DNA from: Shinisaurus crocodilurus | Taxonomy: Eukaryota; Chordata; Lepidosauria; Squamata; Shinisauridae | Assembly (NCBI GenBank): GCA_021292165.1 | Contig: CM037879.1 | Location: 287,530,272 to 287,594,271 of the forward strand | DNA length: 64,000 nucleotides | Direction of reading: 5' to 3' | Shown here: in pieces, positions 52,102 through 62,351 of the stretch | Layout: every line of letters starts with the position of its first letter | Position numbering within the stretch: position 1 is the first letter of the stretch | Made by a program: the position numbers and the translations under genes | Notes under the pieces: model-generated | Database searches by the model: none | What the model was told of the DNA's origin: nothing | Seen by the model: only the letters and a program-made list of their open reading frames with translations

Positions 52102-52879
52102 CAGGGATGTGTGGGGAATCTGACAGTGGGTTGAAAATCCGATGGATTTTCTCAACTCGGTCCCACAGATTCCGTCCCATCAACCCTGCGCTGGCGCTGA
52201 CTCAATCTGACATGAGTCAAGCCAGCACGCAGACTTCTGTTTTTAAAACCAGCCATGATTTTTCTTCATATTTTTTTTAAGCCAGGGAAATTTGCACAAA
52301 ATTAAGGCCTCTGCTCTGCAAATTTGAGCAAATTAATTAATTAATTAATTATATTATATTTATATCCCTCCTTTTTCCTGCAAGGAACCCAAGGCAGCTT
52401 ACATAATCCTCCTCCTCCTCCTCCTCCTCCTCCTCCTCCTCCTCCTCCTCCTCCTCTCCATTTTATCCTCACAACAACCCTGTGAGGTAGGTTACAGGGA
52501 GGCCCGAGTGGAGGCCCGAATTTTCCACAAATCTGAAATTAACTGTCAGAATATCCAAGGTGGCCAAGGTGGAGCGTGTGCATCTGCCGCGAGAGGAGGA
52601 TGCTTCCATACTTCTCATGTTAAATGCTACAAGAACAACAATGACCCGCATCTAATGAGTCAGCCCTGATCTGCGCAAATCACGATTTGCGCAAATTGCG
52701 CTAGACGTGCGCAGTTCTCGGCTCCAAATTTGCACAAATATTTCAAGCAATTTTGCGGAAGCTGGGAAACACCCCCACCCCCACCCCGATTCAGCCCGCT
52801 TTCGGCTGTCAGGTCAAATGTGTCGAAAAAGTCCGTTGAGCTCAAATGGAATGAGTCTTCCAGTGTGGCACATCCCTAG
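52102..52879. mobile_element. hAT-like repeat (CAGGGATGTG ends) with nested SINE
   Basis: Left CAGGGATGTGTGGGGAATCT, right GTGTGGCACATCCCTA. Flanks GCCAGTCC (52094-52101) and GCCCAGTCC just past the right end look like one duplication with a 1-bp insertion. A truncated MIR-like SINE lies at 52330-52492. Confidence 0.75.
52330..52492 (-). mobile_element. MIR-like SINE, head deleted, with long (TCC)n
   Basis: From the (ATTA)n tail through AAGGAACCCAAGGCAGCTTA to CAACAACCCTGTGAGGTAGG. The internal GGA tract, normally 3-5 units, has grown to about 16 units (52408-52456). The tRNA head is missing. Confidence 0.88.
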
Positions 52880-52884
52880 GCCCA

Positions 52885-53480
52885 GTCCCAAGCTTAAAAC
52901 ACTTGCAAATGCCACTCCGGATGACCGATGATGTCATAGTTCTTCCTATGAAAAAAAAACATGGGAGCTGCCTTCTCTCACAGTCCAGTGCCAAGACACC
53001 CCTGATCATGACTCACTTCCCATTGATTTAAACGGCAACTAAGTTCAGCTAACTTAGCCTGGATCCATTCCTGCGTGTTTGAATGAGATACCCATCAGAG
53101 CTTGGGGAAGGTAGCAAGATAAGGGAAGATGGTGGGTTGGAGTGAATTTAAAACAGCAGTGTGCAGTTTGGGAAGAGACTACGAGGCATGTGTTTTTATC
53201 ATTTCGAACTTTTCCTTCCCTTTTACATTTAAAATGCCGTGTAAACTCTTGACATCCTTAAATAAATGCAATTTTACTATTTGGTTATTATAATCCAGAG
53301 CATAGGATTCATGAAGTTTTGGACTCGTCATAGTTATTGGGCTACTTTTGGTTCTTTAATAACCAAATAACCAGTCTGGTTTACTTTAGTTTAATTTAAT
53401 TAATATAAAGGAAAAAGAAATGGCTAGGGTGCCGCTCTGCCTAGAAAAGTTAGATCTTGCTAGCTGCTTTGAACGTTTAG
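52885..53480. other. No recognisable gene or repeat
   Basis: 53200-53420 is AT-rich with an inverted GGTTATTATAATCC / AATAACCAAATAACC flavour. No gene seen. Confidence 0.4.
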
Positions 53481-53482
53481 GA

Positions 53483-53617
53483 CAGTGTTCTCCAACCTTG
53501 GATCCCCAGATGTTTTTGGCCTACAACTCCCAGCATGCCCCAGCCAGCATAGCTGGCTGGGGCATGCTGGGAGTTGTAGGCCAAAAACATCTGGGGACCC
53601 AAGATTGGAGAACACTG
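53483..53617. mobile_element. Palindromic hAT MITE, TSD 7 of 8
   Basis: 135 bp: CAGTGTTCTCCAACC...ATTGGAGAACACTG. Duplications are GTTTAGGA (53475-53482) and GTTTAAGA (53618-53625). Confidence 0.93.
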
Positions 53618-53689
53618 GTTTAAGAATTTGGGGGTCCCTGTATTCCACTTTGACCCCCAATCTGTCAGATGGGCACACTCAATTAGCTT

Positions 53690-54005
53690 TAATAACACTT
53701 TTTGGTGATATATTTCTCCCGGAAAGGATGGCTGTGTATCTTTGCGGTTTCCTTTAACGGAGGCTGTTTGTGTGTTTACAGTTTCTCCTTTCCCCCCTCT
53801 CAATGGCTAATTAGGTAGATTTCTCATGCAGCAATTTAAAATCTGCTAATTATCCCAGAGTCTGTATACAAAAGGAGGGAATTCTCTCACTTATTAGCCA
53901 GGCACTGGTGGTGGGGGAAAAATCTTAAAAGGTCAAGGAGCTGCCAGATGCAAAGCAAACTCCAGGAATTAACTCCACAACAGGACCTTAAATCAATTTT
54001 CTCTC
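53690..54005. other. Candidate conserved non-coding block
   Basis: CAATGGCTAATTAGGTAGAT, GCAATTTAAAATCTGCTAAT and TATCCCAGAGTCTG: homeodomain-type TAATTA cores without repeat match. Inference only. Confidence 0.35.
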
Positions 54006-54808
54006 TTGCTCCAGACTAACTGCTACGTGGGGGGGGGGGGAGTGGCTCAACACAACCCAGAGAAGACTGCAGAAATGCCTGTGGTCAGTTTCCAGAGAAT
54101 ATACGCCATTAAAGAGAAACACAAAGTAGAACCAAACTTTTCCTGTATTTGAACATTCTCCATTTCTATCAAAATCAGACAGTATAGGAGGTACATCAAT
54201 CCTGAGAACAGAGGTCAGCAACTAGATGAACCACAGGTGAAGAGCTATGTCCCTTACCCTGCCGCCCTCTTGCTGCATATATAGTACAATATATAGTCGC
54301 ATCAAGTACAGAATATAGTATCGCTACGGAAACTCCCCTGAGAATCTTAGCTTCTATTTATTTATTTTAAAAAAAATATGTTTCTAGTCCTTAAGGTGGC
54401 TACAAAATGTGTAGCTTATGCCTAATGAAATCTTAGAAACGAGGAATCAGGGCAACATTTCCAGTGATGGGAGGGTGGGGCCTTGGGGTCTGTCCAGTTC
54501 TGATTCACCAGCTCCGTACCTGGCAGAGTCAGAATAAAAAAGGCAATAAAAAAATAAGCAATTATATGCAAACATTCTTCCGTCGCATATGTAGGCTGTG
54601 GGATCCTTCTTTCTTATTGTTTCACGTAAACCAGGGTTCAGAGTGAAAAGAGCCGAGGGATGAGCCTTGGCACAAATTAAGTGCTGGGAAACTTTAATGA
54701 GCACTCAGGGAGTCCAGATCCCCGGCAATATTCTGCCTCACTGTCGGAAGAACGCCGCCTCCTTGTGCTGCGCTCAGATGGTTCACAGGCACTGAGGAGA
54801 AGCCGCTG
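54006..54808. other. No recognisable gene or repeat
   Basis: Unique-looking; G-run at 54030-54039. Confidence 0.45.
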
Positions 54809-54811
54809 ACA

Positions 54812-54994
54812 CCAGGGCCGGCGTCAAGGGTCGGCATAGTCGGGCATCTGCCGAGGGCCCACACCCCAGTATGGGCCCACTGACAAGAGTCCCCTGGACT
54901 TGTTTCCCCTTCTTCACCATTGCAACCTGCTTGTCCAGCTGCCCCTCGCTCTGGCCCAGTCAACGACGGCGGTGAGGAGGAGGAGGAGGAGGAG

Positions 54995-55044
<50 letters not shown>

Positions 55045-55200
55045 GATGGCCTGGCCTGCTTGCTCACTGGCTCTCTGCCTCCCAAGGAAGCAAGTGGGAG
55101 CAGTGATAAGGAAGAGGATGAGGAGCAAGAGCAGTCAGACCTCTGCAAATGCACTGGACAGGGCCACGTTCCCCTGGCTTCCTGGTGAGGCCGGATCCTG
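54812..55200 (-). mobile_element. DNA-transposon-like repeat, copy 3, with (GGA)n expansion
   Basis: CAGGGCCGGCGTCAAGGGTC at left; reversed equivalents of GTCAGTGGGTCCC, GACAAGCAGGCTGCAACGG and GGACCAGAGCGAG follow. A GGA/GAA tract (54969-55046) replaces the GTTGGGTGG... segment. Ser- and Glu-rich frames are artefacts. Confidence 0.72.
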
Positions 55201-55584
55201 GCAGCACACCAATCCCTTCCTTCAAGCCTTCTGCAAATTGCAAGGAATCAAGGGGAGGTCTCCTGGCTTCTGCTGCTCCAAGGTGACACGAGATCATCTT
55301 TCCCCTCACTCCTTTCCCACGTAGAGAAGGGCTGAGGGTGGTTGTCTCTGTTGCACTAAGCTTTGGAGCAAGTGGAGACAGTGCTCGAACCCACTGCAAT
55401 CCGAGGGACGGCCACTCTTCCCCCCCCCTCACAAGTCCCACGGATGTGGAGGTTGTGGGGTAGTGGGTCACTGGGGGGGGACACACAAATGCTGGCTGAT
55501 GACTGAGCCGAGCCAAAAAAATTTGCCGCTTTGGAGGCAGAACAGGCACAGAACAGAAGCCGCAACATGCAGGGCACAAGAACA
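55201..55584. other. No recognisable gene or repeat
   Basis: Unique-looking; frames lack motifs. Confidence 0.45.
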
Positions 55585-55585
55585 C

Positions 55586-56400
55586 AATAAGAACATGAGA
55601 AGAGCCCTGCTGGATCAGACCAAAGGTCCATCTAGTCCAGCATCCTGTTCACAATGGGACCAACCAGCTGCCCACGGGAAACCCACAAGTGGGACATCTG
55701 TGCCACAGCACCATCCTACCGATGTTCCCCAGCAACTGGAGTACATAGGCATGCTACCTCTGATAGTGGAAGTAGCATATAGCCAGTCAGGACTAGTAGC
55801 CATTGATAGCCTTCTCCTCCGTGAATTTGTCCAATCCCCTTTTAAAGTCCTCCATATCGGTGGCCATCACTACATCTTGCGGAAGTGAATTCCATAGTTC
55901 AACTCTGTGCTGCTGTGTGAAGAAGGACTTCCCTTGATTTGTCCTGAATCTCCCACCAACCAGCTTCATGGGATGACCCCTTTGGGTTCTAGTATGATGA
56001 GAGAGGGAGAAAAACATCTCCCTGTCCACTTTCTCCACGCCATGCAGAATTTTGTATACCTCTATCATGTCTCCCCTTACTCACCTCTTTTCTAACCTAA
56101 ACTGTCCCAGATGTTGTAACCTTTCCTCATAGGGGAGTTGCTCCGGCCCCTTGATCACTTCAGTTGCCCTTTTCTGCACATTTTCCAACTCTACAATATC
56201 CTTTTTTTGGGTGCGGTGACCAGAACTGTACGCAGTCTTCCAAGTGCGGTCGCAGTTATAGATTTGTATAAGGGCACTATGATCTTGGAAGTTTTAGTTT
56301 CAGTTCCTTTCCTAATTACGCCTCACATGGAGTTTGCCTTTTTCACAGCAGCCGCACACTGGGTCGACATTTTCATTGCAGTGGCAGTCGGATGCATTTT
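55586..56400 (-). mobile_element. L3-type CR1 3' part, longest copy
   Basis: 3' terminus AAGAACATGAGAAGAGCCCT at 55590. The minus coding remnant reads GHPMKLVGGRFRTNQGKSFF, then VELWNSLPQDVVMATDMEDF and KRGLDKFTEEKAINGY. This is the end of a CR1/L3-clade ORF2. A (G/C) change near 55915 shifts the frame in FTQQHRVEL. 5' portion to about 56400 is diverged. Confidence 0.9.
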
Positions 56401-56551
56401 CTGTCTCTGGTAGAGAATCTTTTTCCACTCAGGACTGGGACTTCAAGTCCCAGAATCCCTGGTGGGAAAATGAGACCCCACTGCCTGCCCCAAGATACAG
56501 TTTTGGGCCCTTGGGGCTAGGGGAAGTAGTGGAACAGGTGGAGGCAAGGGC

Positions 56552-57143
56552 ATAGAATCATAGAATCATAGAAAAGTAGAGTTGGAAGGGGCCTACAAGG
56601 CCATCGAGTCCAACCCCCTGCTCAATGCAGGAATCTAGGTCAAAGCATCTCTGACAGATGTCTGTCCAGCTGCACCTTGAATGCCTCCAGAGTGGGAGAG
56701 CCCACGACCTCCCTAGGTAGTTGATTCCATTGTCTTATTGCTCTGACAGTCAGGAAATTTTTCCTGATGTTTAGGTGGAATCTAGGTTCCTGTAACTTGA
56801 GCCCATTATTCCGTGTCCTGCAAACTGGGATGAACGAGAAGAGATCTTTGCCCTCCTCTGTGTGACATCCCTTCAAATACTGGAAGAGTGCGATCATATC
56901 TCCCCTCAGTCTCCTCTTCTGAAGGCTAAACATGCCCAGTTCTTTCAGTCTCTCCTCATAGGGCCTTGTTTCCAGTCCCTTTATCATCCTTGTTGCCCTC
57001 CTCTGAACCCTCTCCAGTTTGTCTATGTCCTTCTTAAAGTGAGGTGCCCAGAACTGGACGCAGTACTCAAGATGAGGCCTAACCAGTGCCGAGTAAAGGG
57101 GAATTATCACTTCCCGCGATTTGGAAGCTATACTTCTATTAAT
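56552..57143 (-). mobile_element. CR1 LINE 3' part, young copy
   Basis: The uninterrupted 156-codon minus frame (57110-56640) runs [20 protein letters not shown] to [13 protein letters not shown]. It has constant offset (6540 bp) to 63092-63683 with only four substitutions noted and no indel. 5'-truncated at 57143 (after TTCTATTAAT), so the catalytic FADD region is missing. Confidence 0.95.
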
Positions 57144-57825
57144 GTCGAGTGTTCATTTGAGCACTTGGAGAAGCCCCTCGAGTCGTTCCGAGGGTTCACC
57201 TGGAACACCCAAAAAGCTCTTTCTGGACAAACAGGAGGGTGATAGCCCACCCCAAGATAGAACTGGGTTCCTGGTTGTGTGGAGGCCCCTGCTTGTGTTG
57301 AAATAGGGCTTTTGAGTCAAATGAGGGCCAACGTAGAATTTAAACAACTCTCCTTGGGTTTCAAAGCACGAAAGTTACAAATTAGGGTGCGAGAAAAAGT
57401 AGGATGATTGGATTACGGAAGCAAGAGTTCCAGGCTTAAGAAACAGATTGTTACGACAAAATAGCAAGTGAGTCTCTACTCCTAATCTAACATGAAATAA
57501 AGAAGAGGGGGAAATGCATTGGGTTAGATGAGAAAATTAGCACAGAAAAGATTATTAACACTCTTCGTGTGAGTTAGCGATTCATTCATCAAGCAAACAT
57601 GAGTTTAGAAATTCAACTTAAATGCACACCACAGAGGCTCCTGATTTAGATGAAATGATTCACGAAATGTGATTGCCCCTAGTTTGGCCAGAAGTCAGAA
57701 AGAGCAGTGTTTGCCATTTTAATAGGAGTCAGCTCATAGAAATGACAACTGCTCTATCGGTCCGGTTATCTTTTTTAGGCGGAAACAACAAATTGAATAT
57801 ATCAAAGGTTAAAAGAGCAATCTTA
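57144..57825. other. No gene; partly candidate conserved block
   Basis: 57360-57720 is AT-rich and repeat-free (GAAAAGATTATTAACACTCT, AGCGATTCATTCATCAAGC). Function unknown. Confidence 0.35.
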
Positions 57826-57828
57826 TAC

Positions 57829-57845
57829 ATGGGGGGGGGGGGGGG
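57829..57845. repeat. Poly-G tract
   Basis: About 16 consecutive G. Confidence 0.95.
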
Positions 57846-58422
57846 TATCTGAAGTGGAGATCTGCAGCATCCGTAGCCTTGCCAGCTCTTTTCTCCTCCC
57901 ATCCACTGCAATGGGAGGGAAATAACCACATCAACCCCAGGGATCAGACACTTTTTCAGGCCGTGTTGGATCCTGTAGATGCACGGCTGCCCCTGACACA
58001 TCCAGATTCTAACAAACCACCACCCCCCACAGCAACGCTGGCAGGACAGCAGCATAAACAGGCAGGCAACAGCCCAGAGTGAGGACCGAGGGTGCTGGCT
58101 GTGTTGCCAAGGCGACAGGGCTGATGCTCATGCCTTCCCAGGGCCTGAACGTCTCGCGAGAGGCCTGGAGTCCTCTGTGCAACCGCACACCTTGCCGTGC
58201 AATCTTCACAAGGAGGGAGGGGGCGACCGGTGAAGAAGCTCTTACGTTGACTCCACAAATGGTTGGGGCGGAGGAGGGAAGCCTATGATGCTGCCAACCC
58301 GCTCCCCTCCAAATCCGAGACCAAGGCAGGAGCAAAGGGGAAGGCAAAGCTTTATATTGGAGTGGCGGGATCCCCCCTCCCTCACCAAGAGGGCAATAAC
58401 TATTTGCAGGGAAGGCTGGCAA
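57846..58422. other. No recognisable gene or repeat
   Basis: Minus frame 58009-58422 and others lack motifs. Confidence 0.45.
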
Positions 58423-58424
58423 CT

Positions 58425-58620
58425 CCTGTGTCAGTGGGGCTCCTTATCCATTGCAGATTTTATTCTGAGCTTCATAGGAGCCATCCATAGTGCTGAACTC
58501 CACCCCCAAAATAGGTTGGCCGCCACGGAGCACCACGGAAAGCTCCTCTAAAGCTCAAACAACAAGATGTGATGGATAAGGAGCCCCCACTGACACAGGG
58601 GTCACCAGCCTCCACTGACT
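58425..58620. mobile_element. Foldback MITE (GTCAGTGGGG type), decayed
   Basis: CTGTGTCAGTGGGGCTCCTT and GGAGCCCCCACTGACACAGG are inverted; GAGCCATCCATAGTGCTGAA inside. No duplication seen. Confidence 0.78.
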
Positions 58621-58794
58621 ATATGGGCCAGGAATTGGGGTCCCTAGTGTGGGTGAATGGAGCAAAGGAACCACACTTCTAACCCGTAGAAATGCCAAAC
58701 TGGATTGCCACTGGATTCTTTGTAACAAAGAAGACATTTATAACTCCGCGTACCTCTAAGCAGCTAAAAGGAATGGACATGCTTCTCCCAACCC

Positions 58795-58945
58795 CCATTT
58801 TATCAATACAACAACTCTGTGAGGCAGATTAGGCAGAAAGATAATGATCGGCCCAACATCACCCAGACAGCGTCAAGAATGAGCGGTAATCTGAACCTGG
58901 GTCTGCCACGTCCTAGTCTGACACTCTAACCCAGCCTACCCACGA
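58795..58945 (-). mobile_element. Old MIR-like SINE
   Basis: TCAATACAACAACTCTGTGA, CGGCCCAACATCACCCAGAC and AACCTGGGTCTGCCACGTCC retain the order of the younger SINEs but with about 20% differences by eye. Confidence 0.7.
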
Positions 58946-59080
58946 CCTGGTGCTCTCCAGATGTGTTGGACTACAACTCCCATCATCCCTCAGCCAGTAT
59001 GGCCATTGGCCCTTGCCGGCTGAGAATTATGAGAGTTGCAGTCCAACAAACACATCTGGAGAGCAACCGGTTGGGAGAGG
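58946..59080. mobile_element. Palindromic MITE, decayed
   Basis: TGGTGCTCTCCAGATGTGTT...AACACATCTGGAGAGCAACC arms with TTGGACTACAACTCCCATCA inside. Confidence 0.75.
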
Positions 59081-59257
59081 CTGCTATAACCACTGTATCT
59101 TTGATAGCAAATACTACCTCTTTCCTTCCAGAGTTACAACTTACAAGAGCTAGAAACTTTCTCTTTTTAAAAGATAAATCGCAACAAAAATCTCTGCACT
59201 GGAAGCCAGCTTCCATAAAATTCACACATGCCAGTGATCTCGGGAGCCTCCGGATAG

Positions 59258-59640
59258 AGTGGCCAGGTGTCCTAATTTGTAGAGGACAGTCCTCTATTTG
59301 AGGGTGTCCTCCATTTGGAGGGCTGTCCAAGTCTGGTTTAAAGATAACGAACCACAAGAAAGGAGACCAGGGGGCTTGAAGCTGCCCATGAACAGCACCT
59401 GGACAGCGACCTGAGTTGGCACACAGCTCACCAGGTCGCAGTCTTCCCACTGTGGTGAGATGTGCTGTAATTCTATCTGAGTGCCATTTTTCTTGGTAGA
59501 AAGGCAGGGCGCAAATCAAATTGATAAATAAATATTTTAATTCTAGTAATTAGTTCTAAATGTGCATCTATACATATAAGTTGGCATGTGCAATTTTTGT
59601 GCAACCCTCTTTTGTCTTCTCTTTTGGCCAAGTGTTATTA
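59258..59640 (+). mobile_element. Unclassified interspersed repeat (also at 4490)
   Basis: GAGTGGCCAGGTGTCCTAAT, AGGACAGTCCTCTATTTGAG and CTAAATGTGCATCTATACAT, reversed relative to 4490-4872. A LINE-tail-like insert (GGTAGAAAGGCAGGGCGCAA...AATAAATA) at 59495-59535 is absent from the other copy. Confidence 0.6.
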
Positions 59641-59830
59641 ATTGATGGATGGATGGATGGATTGATTGATTGATCGATCGGTACCCTGCCTTTCTACCAA
59701 GAAAAATGGCACTCTAGGCAGCTTACGATCATAAATAAAACTCGATTAAAGCAATAATAAAAGGGATGCATTAAAACACAATTAAAAACACTACAATAAC
59801 AGAATAAAAACGGCATCCAACCCAACGGTC
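59641..59830 (-). mobile_element. LINE 3' tail with GGAT/GATT tract
   Basis: (GATG)/(GATT)n at 59645-59683, then ACCCTGCCTTTCTACCAAGA and AATGGCACTCTAGGCAGCTT: the reversed partner of the tail fragment at 59485-59535. Confidence 0.55.
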
Positions 59831-60950
59831 CCACTTACACTGGCCGCCCTGCCTCCAGACCTCAGTTTCTCGGCCTGCTTGCCAGACACAGAGAGCAGTG
59901 AGGTGTGGAAGGTCACCATCTGCAATTCAGCAAACAAAAAAGAGGCAAAGAATTCTGAGACGAGCAAAACCAACAAACCAAAGGAGTCAATTCAGCCCAG
60001 CTTGTTTTGGTCTCATTCTTTCCCATTAAAAGCTGTGCCCGGCATGTAATTCAACCTCCTTCATTAGTATCTGTGACCAATTCATCACATTTCAGGAAGC
60101 GGCAGACAGCGCTCACAGAATGGGCAGCGCCACCCCCCCTCCCAAAAAGGATTTCTGGCTAGGACCCCAATCCAGTGCCAAATCCTTTGATGAAGTAGCT
60201 GGACAAACTAACGTGAAGGGAGACGGATTCCGTGCGTCTTTCCATTCCTTTCCTTTTTGCATTTTGCACGGCAGTCTGGCAAAACAATACAAAATAGAAA
60301 ATGAAAATATAGACTCCATTAAGCTACTTAGAAGGGGGGGGGGGGAATTACTACCTCTGGAACCTTCAAGGCTGCCAATTTTCTGCCAGTCGCAATGTAT
60401 TTGTTCTAGTCCGGGAAAGAATAGGAAAGTGGAGGGAGGGGGTTGGCGATAGGAAACACAAACAGCAGAAGGAAAACAACTGTGCGAAACACTCTGAAAT
60501 AGCACGAATGGCTCGGAGAGTGCATTTCCCAGCAACGAGTCCTTGACGTGCATTTTGGCGGCCGGGGTGGTGGTGGTAGCAACATGCAAAATGTATCATG
60601 AAAATAAAGGAAAACACACAACCAGCGGGCAGAGGAGAGGAAGTAATTGCAGGGAGATGAAAAGAGGCAAAATGTCCCCGCCTGAAAAGTGGGAACAGTT
60701 TGCACGGCAACACTTACAAGAAAGAGAAAGCAAATAAATCCGTTACTAACGGTTTGTTTTATTTTTATGTATTGACCAGATTCATGCCTCGCCTTTCCAC
60801 AACTGGTATCAATGGTGATATACATAGTCGCCTTTTAATATCCGTAATGCTCTCCTAATGTACAAAGTACAAGTCATTATTGCTTGTCCTTGATTACTGC
60901 CGTTTGAGAGAAGGGGAAATCAAGCTGAGACACAGTGGCTCACCCAAGGC
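59831..60950. other. Repeat-poor region, no gene recognised
   Basis: Frames at 60113-60825 (minus) have no recognised motif. 60000-60110 (TTCCCATTAAAAGCTGTGCC, CTTCATTAGTATCTGTGACC) is repeat-free. G-run at 60338-60347. Confidence 0.4.
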
Positions 60951-60958
60951 CATTTAAG

Positions 60959-61364
60959 GCGCAATCCTATGCATGTTTCGACAGAAAGGAAGGGCTACAA
61001 CTCCCAGCATGCCCCAGCCAGGGAGTTGTAGGCCAAAAACATCTGGGGACCCAAGGTTGGAGAACAGCATTGTAGGCCCTTTTTCAGGGATGGGGACTCA
61101 GACTCGAGGACTCGACTCGTGAGTCGGACTGAGTCCCCCCTCTGACTCGACTCGGGACTCGAGACCAAGGACTCGTCAACATCCCTGGGCTGTTGACGAG
61201 TCTTCTGGCTGTGCCAGAAGGAGCGCGATCACCGGTGAAGAGCGCATGGAAGTGAGGCCAAACACTCGGGTCCAAACACTCGTGACTCGACTCGTGACTT
61301 GAGACCAAGGACTCTTCAACATCCCTGCCCTTTTTTACTGTCGAAACATGCATCGGATTGCACC
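60959..61364. mobile_element. Foldback MITE (GCAATCCTATGCATGTTTCG) with two nested elements
   Basis: Outer arms GCAATCCTATGCATGTTTCG ACAG (60961) and CTGTCGAAACATGCATCGGA (61338) are near-perfect inverted copies. Inside lie a MITE remnant (60996-61067, CAACTCCCAGCATGCCCC...GGTTGGAGAACAG) and the hAT-like element at 61085-61327. Confidence 0.82.
61085..61327 (-). mobile_element. hAT-like element with GACTC arrays, short copy 3
   Basis: CAGGGATG...CATCCCTG with the perfect duplication CCCTTTTT (61077-61084, 61328-61335). Both end arrays and a short piece around GCTGTGCCAGAAGGAGCGCG are kept. The CAGGCAGG interior is deleted, leaving 243 bp. Confidence 0.92.
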
Positions 61365-61392
61365 CTCAAACAGATCATAGTTTGTGTGGATG

Positions 61393-61562
61393 ATTTATAG
61401 ATTTATAGATTTTATAGATCATAGAGTTGGAAGGAGCCTACAAGGCTATCGAGTCCAACCCCCTGCTCAATGCAGGAAACTAGAAGAGGGGTCTCCCATC
61501 CAAGTAACAACCAGGCTTGACCCTGCTTAGCTTTCCACACTCTGACAAGCTGAGCCAGCGTA
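61393..61562 (-). mobile_element. 5S rRNA-derived SINE with CR1 tail
   Basis: TACGCTGGCTCAGCTTGTCA, GAGTGTGGAAAGCTAAGCAG, GGTCAAGCCTGGTTGTTACT and TGGATGGGAGACC, then tail GCTCCTTCCAACTC, ATGATCTATAAAATC. The first few head bases (GGCCTGTGGC) are missing. Confidence 0.88.
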
Positions 61563-61564
61563 TG

Positions 61565-62345
61565 AAACCTTACTTCTCTTGACTCCAGTGAGCCTTGCAA
61601 TATGTGGCAAATGGTGTGTCAGAGCATGCCCAATTCTGCCAGTCAACTCTTTAGAAAACAGCAGGTGGTATAGTCCTTCCTAGATGCCCCACCCCCTTTC
61701 AGAATGTAATGTAGGCAACAATGGGCTTGCAGGGTTGAATGCTTCTCTACATCCAAAACTCTTGGCATAGACTAGACCAGATGAGGTTAGACTAGAACCC
61801 TTCTCTCTTGATCATGAACAACGCAAGGGAACATTCAAATGTGATCCCTCAACGGCAGCTTGAAATGGGACACTCCCAGACCACGACTGCAGCATGTATG
61901 TATTTCTTTTTACCCATTTTGAAGTTCTATGAGAAGTGTGTGTGTGTGGGGGGGGGGAATTTAGGGAGAACAGATCTTCTGTATCTATGCTGCTCACCAT
62001 CCACTGAACAGCCTAAGTTTAATTCAGTTTCTTATTTTACCCCGTTTTTCTACAAAAATGTATCTACACTGGCTTACAAACAGAAGGTAAAATGCACCAC
62101 AAATAAAAACAGGGTTAAAACGATACATAATATCCAATAAATAGCCTACATTTATACAATCAGTCATTAAAACAATCAAGCTTCTTTCCCCCCCCCTTTT
62201 TTAAAGACAGCAATAAAAGTCTAAAATCAAGCAGCAGTGAATTAAAGCCTCAATCATACTCTAGAAACTACCTGGGGCCACGGGGTGGGTGGGAAAACCC
62301 ATATGAAGAGAGAGTACAGAACTAGAGTGACAGGGAGTTCCAAAG
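61565..62345. other. No recognisable gene or repeat
   Basis: G-run at 61949-61957; LINE-like A-rich text (AAATGCACCACAAATAAAAA) at 62088-62160. Otherwise unique. Confidence 0.4.
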
Positions 62346-62351
62346 TCTTAA

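Noticed and set aside
54694..55154. Poly-Ser and poly-Glu frames
   Set aside because: Translation of a GGA/GAA microsatellite.
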